Assembly: GCA_047967505.1 (NCBI GenBank)
Contig: CM106540.1
Strand: one strand, 5' to 3'
Origin: Dipteris shenzhenensis
Taxonomy: Eukaryota; Polypodiophyta; Polypodiopsida; Gleicheniales
Length of the DNA stretch: 64,000 nt
Of the stretch, positions 12,215 to 23,062 are shown piece by piece. Every line of letters begins with the position of its first letter. Position 1 is the first letter of the stretch. The notes beneath the pieces were generated by a model. The model saw only the letters and a program-made list of their open reading frames with translations, searched no databases and was not told the origin of the DNA. The translations under genes were made by a program, and so were the position numbers.

Positions 12215-12360
12215 CATCTAAAGGCGCGTCTAAAAGCACGTCTGTTTGTTCTATGGTGCGCGTCTAAAAGCGCATCTAAAACCGTGTCTACTCTGTGTAT
12301 TTAGACGCACCTATAGACGCGCTTTTAGATGCACCTATAGACGCGGCTTTTAAACCTGCT
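12215..12360. promoter_or_regulatory. Central GCGTCTA array, copy 1 (divergent promoter)
   Basis: Repeated GCGCGTCTAAAAGCG-type motifs in both orientations lie between the 5' ends of the tnp2 and TNPA-like genes. These are the same motifs as at the element ends. The position suggests control of the shared promoter by the element's own DNA-binding protein. Confidence 0.7.
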
Positions 12361-12782
12361 TTTAGCGCGCTCGCTTCGCTTTTCTTCACATTACTTATAC
12401 TTCGCGCGGCTTGCTTCCTTCCTTATTAGCAGATCCACAGTTTCGATGCTTAAGAGAGAGGCTCCCACTCTTACCTCCAAGCTTACACTTAAGAGGAAGG
12501 TATCTCAATCAACCTTAACTTACAAGCTCTTACCCTGTTTACGGTTACATCCCATTCTCCATACTTTGAGATGTGATTGAGTGTAATCCTACGTGCACGA
12601 TACATGTTTCCTTGACATCGATCACACGTACATTTGATTTTTTGCTCCAACCACATTTCGCAATGGTGGATACAGAGGGATTCATCCTCACTGGAGCTAC
12701 TTGTTGAAGATGAAGACATCCTATAAACAAACAACCCACAAAAATTTGCTCTTCTTCAAATGTTTAATTTTAAACTCTGTGG

Positions 12783-12935
12783 CACATCTAAAGGTGCATC
12801 TAAAACCGTGTCTGTTTGTTCTGTGGTGCACGTCTATAGGCGCATCTAAAAGCGTGTCTAAAACCGTGTCTACTTTGTGTATTTAGATGCGCCTATAGAT
12901 GCGCTTTTACACGCGCCTATAGACGCGGCTTTTAA
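12783..12935. promoter_or_regulatory. Central GCGTCTA array, copy 2
   Basis: Duplicate of the central array, produced by the 570-bp tandem duplication. Many motifs here read GCATCTA or GTGTCTA, consistent with loss of CpG. Confidence 0.7.
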
Positions 12936-13177
12936 ACCTGCTTTTAGTGTGCCCGCTTCGCTTTTCTTCACATTACTTATACTTCGCAGCTTGCTTCCTT
13001 CCTTATTAGCAGATCCACAGTTTCGACGCTTAAGAGAGAGGCTCCCACTCTTACTTCCAAGCTTACACTTAAGAGGAAGGCACCCACACTTACTTCCAAG
13101 CTTAAAGGAGAGGAGGGTGAACAAGGAGGAGAAGCAACTTTGAAAAAGGAGAAGAACCTTCCATACCTCTATCCAAG

Positions 13178-13567
13178 GTAAGTCTTTTTGCAGTTGATCT
13201 TTTTTGGAAGTTTGCTCTCTTTGGATTTGTACTTTCTCGTATCCAAAAAACGCATGATCTGGGTATCAGTGTCACGTTTGTGTGTCGGGCGCAATGTTCT
13301 TTTCTACTTTTTAGAAAAGTCCGTCTGTCGGAGCGTGTCTATAGGCGTGTCTCAGAGCGCGTCTAAAACCGCATCTACAGGCGCATCTAAACGCGCGTCT
13401 AGCCTGTTTGCATACACAGACAGCCACGTCTATAGATGCGCTGTTATACGTGAAAATAGATGCGCTAATCAGACGCATCTATAGATGCGCTTCGACAGTC
13501 AGTAATCTAGCTTCCCTTCCCCTTTCTTCTCAGCTCATCAGTAATAGATTTTTTTTCTTTTTTCCAG
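13178..13567 (+). promoter_or_regulatory. 5'-UTR intron of the TNPA-like gene with a third motif array
   Basis: A donor AAG|GTAAGT at 13177/13178 and an acceptor TTTTCCAG ending at 13567 bracket this stretch, 6 bp before the ATG. The same donor and acceptor exist in CACTA-B (24228-24715) and CACTA-C (49831-50401). About ten GCGTCTA/TAGATGC motifs fill 13330-13495, so an array of the element's motif lies inside a transcribed leader intron. Confidence 0.65.
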
Positions 13568-13656
13568 TTCAACATGTGGCCAGGAAGCGCTTCTAGCTCA
13601 CCTGATCCTCGAGATTCTATTTGGAAGGACTTATATAATCTTTTAGGGCACCCTCC

Positions 13657-13921
13657 TGACAAAATATGAAGAGGGGAGAGGAGAAGAGTGGAGATGAGGA
13701 GATGAGGAGAGAGGGCACAGCTAGAGAGCACACCACAAATGACTAACTGTACACTAGAATTAGTTGAAAAAATAGAATATATACAAACCCTTTTAGGGTT
13801 AGGGTTAGGGGAGCTAACCCTTTCCTTTATAGCACTCTATAAGGTTAGTGCTATGCACATATGATCACGTGATGGTGCTATGCACACATGATCACATGAT
13901 CTTGAGCGTGAACTCTCAACA
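13657..13921 (-). repeat. 3' LTR of Copia-1
   Basis: 265 bp, bounded by TG...CA. It includes three telomere-like TTAGGG units near 13792-13810. It differs from the partner LTR by A/G, C/T and C/G changes at three sites. Confidence 0.97.
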
Positions 13922-14009
13922 CCTTCCCTCAAGATCAACATCATGAAGTAGGCCTTCCCTCAAGATGATGATTCTGGGGAATCGAAGAAGGACTGAGCAT
14001 TACATTCCA

Positions 14010-17000
14010 TCACACCCCTTTAATGGGAATGTCCTTCCTCTGCATCGAACCAAGAGCTAGTCGGTGTTTCTCGAATAGCTCTTTACCGAGTGGTTTGGTA
14101 AAGATGTCTGCAACATTTTCTTTGCTATCACAATGCTGCAGTGTGATGTCATCAAGTAACACTCTTTCTCTGATGAAGTGCTCTCTGACATCAATGTGTT
14201 TTGTTCTGGAGTGATATACTGGATTTTTGGCCAATGCTTGAGCCGATTGATTATCACAGTATATTGTTGTTGGCTTTGACTCATCAAAGTAATCTGTTTC
14301 TGACAATAGTCTTATGAGCCATATAGCCTCACATGCACCTGTAGTGAGTGCTCTATATTATGCTTCAGTCGAAGACAAAGAAACAGTTGGCTGTTTGTTT
14401 GACAACCATGATATAGCACCTTGACCAAGGAAAAATGCATATCCCTGTGTCGATCTCCTGGTCTCATGATCTCCAGCATAGTCACTGTCACAGTATCCAT
14501 GCAACCGTGGATGACTTCCTCTGTATTCTATCCCAAATTGTCTTGTACCTCTGATGTATCTCAAGACTCTTTTGGCTGCATTCCAGTGAGACTGTTTTGG
14601 ATTTGCCATAAACTGTGCTAGTGAGCTTACTGCATAACAAATATCTGGCCGTGTGATTGTCAGATATATAAGAGATCCAATGAGTTGCCTGTAGTATCTG
14701 TCATTGACTGTAGGCTTTTCTGAATCTTTAGTAAGTTTCAAACTCTGTTCCATGGGAGTGGCTGCAATCTTGCAATCTGCCATATGAAACTTCTTCAGGA
14801 GACTGTCAACATATTTGAGCTGACTCATGAATGTGCTATCTGAATCTCTCCAGAACTCAATTCCAAGACAATAGTGCATAAGTCCAAGATCTTTCATGTC
14901 GAACTCTGCAGATAAGTCTTGTTTTAGCTTTCGAATGAAGCTATCCTTGCTTCCTGTCACAATCAGATCATCTACGTACAAAAGTGCAATAGTAATATCT
15001 TCCCCTTGAACTTTGTAGTAGAGAGTATGATCTGCATTGGACTTCATGTATCCCAGATCAGCAAAATACTTGTCAATTCTGCTGTACCAACTTCTGGGTG
15101 CTTGCTTTAAGCCGTAGAGACTTTTCTTGAGATGGCAAACCTTGTTCTCTTTTCCTGGTTCAACATAACCGGCTGGTTGTTGCATGTAGACATCCTTGTC
15201 TAGATAACCATTGAGAAATGCATTCTTGACATCGAGCTGATACACATTCCATTTACTGAGTGTCGCTAGTGATATCAAGAACCGTATGGAATCCATCTTT
15301 GCTACTGGAGCATAAGTCTCATCATAATCTTGGCCATATTGTTGTGCAAATCCTTTTGCAACTAATCTGGCTTTGTATCTCTGAATACTGCCATCTGGAT
15401 TGTACTTCACTTTGTATACCCATTTGTTGGCTATGGCCTTCTTTCCGGGTGGAAGGTCGCATAATTCCCAAGTGTTATTTTTATACAAAGCATCCATTTC
15501 TTCATTCATTGCAGTTTGCCATTCTGGCTTATCTACTGCGTCTTCGAAGTACACTGGCTCTTCTGTAGCCATGATGGTAGTCATAAGAGCATAGTTGGTG
15601 GTTTCCACCTGAATTGCTTTGCCTTTCTGAGCATATGTCAATCTGGCTGGTGGTCTGCTTTCCCTAGTAGACCGTCTGAGCTGCTGTGACGCTGATTGGG
15701 GTGTTGCTGGCAATTCTTGCTCTTCTTCATCAACCTGTTCTATAGATGACTGTGAAGTCGATGCTTCTATCTCCTGTGTAGGTGAGGTTTTCCATTCTGA
15801 TTCCTCATCGAAGATTACATCTCTGGAGATAATGACTTTGCGGTTGATGGGATCATACAATTTGTATGCTTTACTTGCTTCACTGTAGCCAACCATGATG
15901 CATTTGCGTGACTTCGCATCCAATTTCCTGCGATGATCATCATGTATGTGGGCATATGCTATGCAACCAAATATGCGGAGATGCCCAATGCGTGGCTTGT
16001 GTCCAGTGAATGCTTCATAAGGAGTCATACCTTGTATCGGTTCGGTAGGAAGCCGATTAAGCAAGTAGTTAGCTGTAGCTATTGCTTCTGCCCAATACTG
16101 ATTCGGAAGATGCTTTTCACTAAGCATTGCTCTAGCACTGTCTGCTAAAGTCCCATTCTTCCTTTCAGCTATTGCATTTTGCTGAGGAGTATCTGCACAT
16201 GTGAATTGTCTTCGAATGCCGTGAGTTTTGCAAAAGTTCATGAAGGCTGAAGACATGTATTCACCTCCTCTGTCTGATCTCATGACCTTTATCTTTCTGC
16301 CTGTTTGGTTTTCTACCATGGCTTTGAATTCTTGAAATCTGGCAAACACTTCAGATTTCTCTTTCAGAAAGTAGACCCAACAATATCTGCTGTAGTCGTC
16401 GATGAAGGTCAAGTAATAAAGTGAACCATTGATGCTGCGGGTCTGGGCATAACCCCATACATCTGTATGAATTAAATCAAGAATACCTCGTGCACGAGAG
16501 GTACTTCTGACAAAGTTGGTTCGCTTTTGTTTGCCGAAGCAGCATGCTTCACAAACCTTTCCAAGAAACTGTAGCTTCGGAATCCCAAGTGCCATATTTT
16601 GATTCCTTAGATCTAACAAGTACTTGAAGTTGACATGACCATATCTCTTATGCCATTTTGCAGATAGTGGCATCTGTTGCATTTGAGCTGACATGGCATG
16701 TTTATCTGGTACGGTAGCTAGCATCCTGTACAAGCGTCCTTCCTTGACACCTTTTGCTACTAGCTGACCTCTTTTGGATTTGTCTCTGATAGTGCATTCA
16801 TCACCGTCGAAGATGACTTTGTAGTTGTGTTCCGTCATTTGACCTACTGACAAAAGGTTCTTGCTGAGCTTCGGAACATAGAGCACATCTTTGACTAATC
16901 CTTTTGTACCAGTGAAATTGTTCATAGGGATAACACCTGTCCCTTGAACCAGATTCGGTGTATTGTCTGGTGTGTAGATGACATTCTTTTGACCTTCTAA

Positions 17001-18269
17001 TGGCTTCATTTCTGTGAACCATTCCTGATGATTTGTCATATGAGATGATGCACCGCTGTCGATGTACCAAGGATCCTGTTCCACTTGGTCGACTTGATAG
17101 CTGAAATCCTCTTTGGGATTGAAATCAGTGTCTGGGTGCATTATTGTATCAGTCTGATGCAATTCCTCACTTGCAAGAAACATATTCCCATGTTCATTTG
17201 CAAAATGACTGTGACTAGAATTTCCACCACGATGATTTCCTCTTCCTCTGGAATTCCCTCGATTACTGCTGGATTGACCGCCTTGGTCATACTGCTTCTT
17301 GCGGCAATCTCTTTCATAGTGTCCAAACTTGTGACAATAGTTGCATTGAATGTTTGACACATTGGTGGATGCATTCCCTCGTCCTTGGAATCTTCCTCTA
17401 TTGGAATGATTTCCTCTTTGCTGATTTTGATGTTACTGAGGATGCTGCTGATGCTGATGCTGATTCTGACTTTGATTTTGACCACTTTTCTGATATGATT
17501 TACCTCTGTTTCTGCCTTTGCCTCTGCTTCTGTCTGAAGCGGTGAATGCCTGATCATTAGAATGACCTTTACGTGCTTGAATGGCCTGAGTCCTGAGTTC
17601 TTCACCAAGTAGAACTGACTGAAGTTCTTCAAGTGTTGGAATTTGCCGTTGGATGGCAATACTCTGGACCAGATTCTCATATCCTTCTCCTAGTCCATTC
17701 AGGATTACTTGAACCATTTCTGCGGGATTCATAGTCTCTCCTGCTGCTGCAAGTTGATTGTTGTAGTCTTTGATGCGGAGTACATAAGCATGACCGGTTT
17801 CATTGCTATTGCGGAAACTCTGGTTGATCTGGTTTCTCAAGGTGAGAATCCTGGATGTGTTCTTGGACTCGGAGAGAGCTGCGAACATATCCCATGCTTC
17901 TTTTGATGTCTTGACTGTGTTGAGCTGTCCTAGCATGACATCTTGCACATTCTGCTTGATCAGGTGATAGGCATACTTATCTTTCTTATCCCATTCTGCT
18001 TGAGCTCGGGCAATGGCAGGATCTGCTACTGATGCGGAAACTGTTTGTGTAGATGTAGATCCCGATGTAGATCCCGTTGCTGGTGCTGTGACATCAGATG
18101 GAGTAGAGCTACTGGTGGCTGGATCGGCCAATGGTCTAGGTATGGATCCATCAACATACTCCCATTTGTCCTGAAGCACAAGAATGGTCTCCATTCGGTA
18201 TTTCCATGTACCGTAATTGGAGTTGTCTAACTTAGCAGATGCCTCCAGATTGAGGTTGCTAGTCGACAT
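14010..18269 (-). pseudogene. Copia-1 gag-pol polyprotein with two in-frame stops
   Basis: One frame of 1,420 codons runs from ATG at 18269 (MSTSNLNLEASAKLD) to a stop at 14010. Domains in order: gag (to about 17440), CCHC zinc knuckle (CNYCHKFGHYERDC, about 17345), protease (WYIDSGASSHMT, about 17070), GAG-pre-integrase His/Cys domain (HKRYGHVN, CEACCFGKQKR), integrase core (FIDDYSRY, RSDRGGEY, QQNAIAERK), reverse transcriptase (YQLDVKNAFLNG, LLYVDDLIV) and RNase H (GYCDSDYAGD). A TAA at 17433-17435 separates gag from the zinc knuckle, and a TAA at 14358-14360 interrupts RNase H after SLSSTEA. All other positions are open and no frameshift is seen. The first stop lies where some elements reduce pol relative to gag, but two stops make recent point damage the simpler view. 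Confidence 0.93.
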
Positions 18270-20853
18270 GGTGCAAACAATGTACTCAAAAAAAAGTGTC
18301 CTGGAAAACTCTGTATGAATCAACTGCAAATACACTGAAGATGCCAAGTGAAATCTCTGTACCGTTGGTGAAGATAGAACTGCAGTAAATAAGATCTGAC
18401 CTGTGTTACAAGGCTTGTGGCAATGATGCCGAGAATAGCCAAGAGGCTTTACAAGGCTGAAAATGATGTGCACGATGCCGCGAGATAGCCAAATAGGCTT
18501 TACAATGGTGGCATGTGTGTGTGAAATCAAGTGCTATCTGCCCACTGAGTCAATCTGCAATGCCTCTGAACTCTGAAGTCTGCTCACTGAACTGATGAAC
18601 GTAAGGTTTTAGGTAATGTAATGATGTGAAATCGGATGTGAGTGTATGGACTGACTCCGAGTAGGTACTAGTCGGGAATTTCGGGCATGGCTTAGATTGG
18701 CAACTTGGGGAATTCAAAGCGTCCCCTCTATGGCGATCTAGTCTACTCTGATCTAGATCTAAACCAACCGTCGATCGATGAAAGAGCAGCAAATAATTCC
18801 TTTTCCTTTGTTCTTTTTAAGTGCTGGGTCAGATGCGTCGATGTAGAGGCAAATGTGCGTGAAGGAAGTGGTTTTGTCGGCGAGGCTCAAATGTGAGTGT
18901 AACTTGCGCCGAAATGTGCGTGTGATGTAACGAGCGCATAGAGCACGAAAAATCGAGCGACTTTCCTTTTTGGAGCACCCTCAAATTCTTCCTGGATCAA
19001 GAGATATGACTTGATCTAGGTGGAGGGGCAAAAGGAGTGCAAATGGTGCTCAATGATGATGTGTCACTGTGAGTCACATGCAGTGATGATGTGGCACTGT
19101 GCTTAGCAAGAGGTGTGCCAGTGAAGCTCTGTGCTGAGGTGGCAGGAGTGTGCACATGCTGTGTGTGCACAGTGTGCCTGGCAAGGGACTGTGCCTGCAG
19201 GGGTCAGTGCTGACTGGACTGCTGAGGTGGCACAGATGATGTCACTGATGACGTGGCCTGATAACGTGGCACAGATGACGTGGCTTGATGATGTGGCAGA
19301 TGATGTGGCCAGATGATGTGGCACAGATGACGTGGCTGATGACATGTCACTGATGATGTGGCAGGTGACGTGGCTAATGACGTGTCACTGATGACGTGGC
19401 AGGTGACGTGGCAGTCGGTGCTGACGTGGCCTACTTACGTGGCACTGCTGACGTGGCAGAGGTGACGTGTCAGCTGACATGGCAGTGATGACGTGGCAGT
19501 CTCACGGAACTGCTGACGTGTCAGATAAGGATTGCCACCTGTCAGTTGATTGACCACACCTGTGTGTGGTGACCCTTCTGATAAGGTAGATGCCACGTGT
19601 CACAATGACGACGATCGGAATCTTTGAGATTCTGACGGAATCTCAAAGATTCCGTCTTCTTCTTCGTTGGAGCTCTGTGAGCCTTGGAGATGGCGCCGTC
19701 GCGAAGGCTGCCGGTGTCGCCATCGCCACCGACATCACTTGGAGGCGGTTGAGCCTAGAGCTTAGGAGAAGCCCGTGCTAGCTCATGGGAGTCGGTGGAT
19801 CGCTCAAGGGTCTTCATTCGCGTATAAAGTGGCGGCCGTGGGAACAAGGTGACCGTCGTTCAAGCCTCAAAGGCTTTGCTGCAGTTGTAGATGCACCGCC
19901 TCAGAGGTCGTTGATGAAGACTTGATGCTGGAGGCCCATTGGTCGACGCTGGTTGGAGGCGGCTATGGAGCGCCAGTGTAGAGGCTCTATTGGAGAGCTG
20001 CTCCCTAAAGGTCGTTGGGGCTGAAATTGCAGCTGTAGAGTCCGCTTTGGGCTCACTGGAGAGCCTTGGGAGCTACAGCCCGTGTGCTGTGGAAGCGGAG
20101 CTTGGAACCTGGCAGTATATCGGAGATGGTCGTTGAAGGAGGCTGCGGGGAGTCCAATCGGCTTGTTGAAGTCGCCTCTGAGTGGAGTCTGAATCTGAGT
20201 CTCCCTCTTTGATGGAGAGGAGAGGTAGCTCATAGGAATGCAGCCGCCAAGGAGATTCCGTCGGTTGAAGTTAGATGCTTGACTGGTGGCGCTCGTTGCA
20301 GGAGCCGAGATGTGTGCTCCGCTGAGCTCGCTACAACCGCAGGGTGGTTGCCATTGTAGTCGATGCAGCTGGTCATAGTTGGAGAGCTATAGGAGCCCTT
20401 GCCGAGGAGGAGCTCACATAAGATGGCGCAAGAGTTGATGGCAGCTTGAGGAAGCTTTGTGGCATAGTTGCAGCAAATGTTGCTTGCGTTGAAGCTCCTT
20501 GAAGCTCTTCGGATGCTTGCAAGAGCCAAGTTGAAGGGCTTCTCTCCCTCTCTCTATCGGAATAGATGCAAAGTCTCTCTCATTCACTCGAAATGAACCT
20601 TACAAAGAACTTCTCTAAAGAAGAAAACACCTCTCTCACTCTCAAATCACAATGGAAAGAACAGATGTTCTTTCAAACAAACGGAAATCTCTGATGAATG
20701 AAATCTCACAATGAACGGAATAATCTCTCAAGTGAACGGAAGTTTCTCTCAACGGAAGTGAAGGGAAGGATCTCACAATCACTCAAGAGAACTCTCAATC
20801 TCACAATCTCTCACATTCTCAAGAATCTCAATGTCTCAACGGAAGACAAGGGA
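18270..20853 (-). other. Long 5' leader of Copia-1
   Basis: About 2.6 kb separates the primer-binding site from the gag ATG, unusually long for Copia. It contains a TGACGTGG array (19070-19530), an inverted repeat around 19614-19655 (CGGAATCTTTGAGATTC-type) and a stretch rich in CTCTCAC/ACGGAA near 20560-20850. Open frames at 19901-20529 match nothing I recognise. Confidence 0.7.
19070..19530. promoter_or_regulatory. TGACGTGGCA tandem array in the Copia-1 leader
   Basis: At least twelve TGACGTG cores and many TGATGTGG variants recur every 10-25 bp, e.g. GATGACGTGGCAG. TGACGTGG is a known plant bZIP-type (ACGT-core) binding sequence. Its density in a retrotransposon leader suggests an enhancer block; that role is inferred. 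Confidence 0.7.
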
Positions 20854-20865
20854 GCTCTGATACCA
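20854..20865 (-). other. Primer-binding site of Copia-1
   Basis: TGGTATCAGAGC on the minus strand immediately inside the LTR, complementary to initiator methionine tRNA. Confidence 0.95.
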
Positions 20866-21130
20866 TGACAAAATATGAAGAGGGGAGAGGAGAAGAGTGG
20901 AGATGAGGAGATGAGGAGAGAGGGCACAGCTAGAGAGCACACCACAAATGACTAACTGTACACTAGAATTGGTTGAAAAAATAGAATATATACAAACCCT
21001 TTTAGGGTTAGGGTTAGGGGAGCTAACCCTTTCCTTTATAGCACTCTATAAGGTTAGTGCTATGCACATATGATTACGTGATGGTGCTATGCACACATGA
21101 TCACATGATGTTGAGCGTGAACTCTCAACA
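20866..21130 (-). repeat. 5' LTR of Copia-1
   Basis: 265 bp, the partner of 13657-13921. Its inner edge is followed on the minus strand by the primer-binding site. Confidence 0.97.
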
Positions 21131-22571
21131 CCTCCTAGTCCTGCGGAGTTATACAGGTATATGACAGGTACTTTAAACACCCCCTAGGAGTCGGCACTAC
21201 AGACTCCAAACCACCCCACACCAGCTGACATCACCCCAGCTGAGATCACCCCAGCGGAGTCAGCACAGCCCAGCCGGCTACACAGCGCAGGCCCATCTTA
21301 TGCCCCTTCCCCCATGCCGTCTTATGCCCCTTCCCCCATGCCGTCTTATGCCCCTTCTGCCATGCCGTCTTATGCCCCTTACCCCATGCTGTCAGGAGGT
21401 CCTTCTGTCTCGCAGAGCCGTTGACATACTCCTGTGCAGTCAAGACTCGGTTCTCCAGCTACGAGTGGTCAGCATAGTCCCGTGCAGTCTCCAGCTATGA
21501 GTGGCCAGCGTACGAGCTCGACACGACACGGTAGCAGGCATAGTAGCAGGGAGAGCGGTGGGGGATGCATGGCATAGTGCTTTGGGAGAGGTGGCGGTGG
21601 GGACGATGATGATTCAGATGATTTAGACATGCCTCCGAGTGATGGTACGATATTCTATGACATCACTCAAACAGGAGGCATCTTGATGGATGCGCGGGGG
21701 AAGGACATCATGGCCTTCATGTGCTCTGTAATTGCTAACAATTACAGAGATTGCTTTATCCACTTCAAAGACCAGCCAAAGAGGTTGGCTGATGAGACCC
21801 TCGCTGCTGTTCGCTCTAGGTATCCTAACCCCCCCAATCGCTAGTTCATAGATAAATGGGCCAAGTCAAAGATTGTTACGATACTTGGCAATAAAAGATC
21901 TTTGCTTAAGAGGCAGGCACTAGCGGAGATTGCCAGGCTCGAGGGAGGTCAACCACCAAGGGGCGCGCCCCACACTACTCACAAGCGTGAGCGGAAGAAA
22001 GCAATGAAGTCAGCGAGGGAGGACCCCGGTCTGCAGCACATGGAGGCACGAAGGATCCAGATGGAGGAATATGGAAGCACGCATTTTGGAGCAGGGGGTG
22101 TTGATTCATGGGAGGCCCAATTTGTAAGTATCAATCTCAAATTATGTTGCTTATGTAGTTTATTAGGAGGTTGTTTCTTTGTACTAATCCCTCCGTAAAT
22201 TGTGTCATCTTGCAGCTTGAGATCGTGGGTAAATACCCTACTCCTATGGAGACAGCCTACCACCACCACCATCGCAGAGGAGATACATGGAGGCACTTCT
22301 ATGATGACGGGTTGATTACTGAGGAGCAGTATATCCGGGCTACTGGAGCGGCCCCTGAGGTATTTGAAAGTAATTAAATAATGCCAATATAATAAGTAAA
22401 GATTTGATTTTTAATACATTGATATATGTTGTCCCTTGTTTACAGGCCCGTGCACAAGACGACGAGGAAGACGAGGAAGGAGGCGTAGAAGGGAGCACAG
22501 AAGGGAGCACAGAAGGGAGTGTGGAAGGCAACGAGGATTAGTCGTAGAAGCAGTGCTAGCTACTCTTTTTT

Positions 22572-22690
22572 GTACTTAAAGCCACTGGCTTGGCTTCGTG
22601 CCTCTTGTATATACACTTCTCTTATTTTTTGTACTTGAAGCCACATGATGTGGCTTAGCTTCGTGCTATATGTACATACAAGCACTTTTT
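22572..22690 (+). repeat. Short hairpin repeats in the 3' UTR of the TNPA-like gene
   Basis: GTACTTAAAGCCACTGGCTTGG and GTACTTGAAGCCACATGATG with a following TGGCTTAGCTTC form two adjacent stem-loops after the stop codon. CACTA-B has three such units (26176-26310). They may act in 3'-end formation or mRNA stability. Confidence 0.55.
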
Positions 22691-22865
22691 GAGCTTTCAA
22701 TTTTATTGTGTTTTAGAGTTGTAATGTTTTATTTGGAATTGTAATTAAAATGCAATTGCATTGGTTGTAAGAATTGAATTACACAATGTGGAAATGGGAT
22801 TCTTGTAACTATATAGCATACACAACATACACAACATTCTGTAAATTATTTAAAAAAAATTATAA

Positions 22866-23062
22866 AGCGCGTCTATCAATGCGTCTATAAATGCGTCTAT
22901 CTGTTTGACAAGCATTTATTTTTGCGTCTATAAACACGTTTATAAGAGCGTCTATTTATGCATCTAAATGCGCGTCTATACGCGCGTGTGTCTGCTATAT
23001 AGACGCGATGATAGACGTGGGTCTCCAAATGCAAAAATAGACGCGTACATAGACGCGCCCGT
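22866..23062. repeat. Right subterminal GCGTCTA array of CACTA-A
   Basis: At least nine exact GCGTCTA/TAGACGC motifs plus variants. They run forward first and inverted nearer the terminus. Array and terminus are separated by about 50 bp, as at the left end. Confidence 0.85.

Larger units (their letters stand above)
7579..12719 (-). pseudogene. tnp2-type CACTA transposase gene (CACTA-A)
   Basis: A multi-exon minus-strand gene runs the length of the left half. Order: a short Ser/Glu-rich start followed by a Cys zinc-binding transposase-associated segment (IKCTCDRCQGNMY, start at 12719 in the distal copy or 12149 in the proximal copy); an acidic exon (11811-11521); the tnp2 core (11487-10661: IHACVNDCILFRG, ECPTCGEARY, RSLRLGLGMDGVNPF, MLSLLIPGKHK); a further tnp2 segment (10600-9880: KSHDWHKMLQ); DUF4218 (9585-8938: RWLFFLKHFMKTLKGFVR); DUF4216-like exons (8861-8538, 8177-7884) and the end DLIEDEIEP with TAG at 7579. 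The proximal first exon has an in-frame stop in the Cys segment, and MITEs interrupt two C-terminal positions. TNPD/tnp2 proteins are the catalytic partners of CACTA transposition. This copy looks damaged but nearly complete. Confidence 0.85.
11929..13080. repeat. 570-580 bp tandem duplication of the divergent promoter in CACTA-A
   Basis: The segment starting GGTATCTCAATCAACC at 11929 and ending AAGAGGAAGG near 12500 is repeated at 12499-13080. Each copy holds the first tnp2 exon (minus strand) and a central GCGTCTA array. CACTA-C has only one copy (about 49166-49740). The proximal tnp2 exon has a stop (TAA) in its Cys segment; the distal one reads through that position. Confidence 0.9.
13657..21130 (-). 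mobile_element. Copia-1: complete, recent Ty1/Copia retrotransposon
   Basis: Two 265-bp LTRs bound the element. They differ at only three positions. A perfect 5-bp target duplication CCTCC flanks it (13652-13656, 21131-21135). The uninterrupted site is visible in CACTA-B (about 24797) and CACTA-C (about 50488), where the text reads CACCCTCCTAGTCC. A TGGTATCAGAGC primer-binding site lies next to the right LTR and a purine tract (TTGAGGGAAGG on the minus strand) next to the left LTR, so transcription is leftward. The gag-pol frame is continuous except for two stop codons. Confidence 0.97.
13574..22541 (+). pseudogene. TNPA-like (Transposase_24, Ptta/En/Spm) gene of CACTA-A, split by Copia-1
   Basis: ATG at 13574 begins MWPGSASSSPDPRDS and the reading frame is cut at 13656 by Copia-1. 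It resumes at 21136 with PSPAELYRYMTGTL. The first long exon ends at 22123 (donor TTT|GTAAGT), the second is 22216-22359, the third 22446-22541 with an acidic EGSTEGS-type tail. The central region holds repeated SYAPSPMP units and a Transposase_24-like block (MAFMCSVIANNYRDC, RSRYPNPPNR, KIVTILGNKRS, KREWKKAMKSA-type). Stops occur, for example TAG after a GTLNTP-like stretch near 21188 and after NPPNR at 21842. In Spm the TNPA-type protein binds subterminal repeats and brings the ends together; here it is disrupted. Confidence 0.85.

Noticed and set aside
13792-13812. Possible interstitial telomere
   Set aside because: Only about three units, present in both LTRs of Copia-1, so it is part of the element and not a chromosome-end remnant.
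22866-23062. Short regularly spaced repeats that might suggest a CRISPR-like array
   Set aside because: Spacing and orientation vary, the context is a plant CACTA terminus, and no cas-like gene is present.
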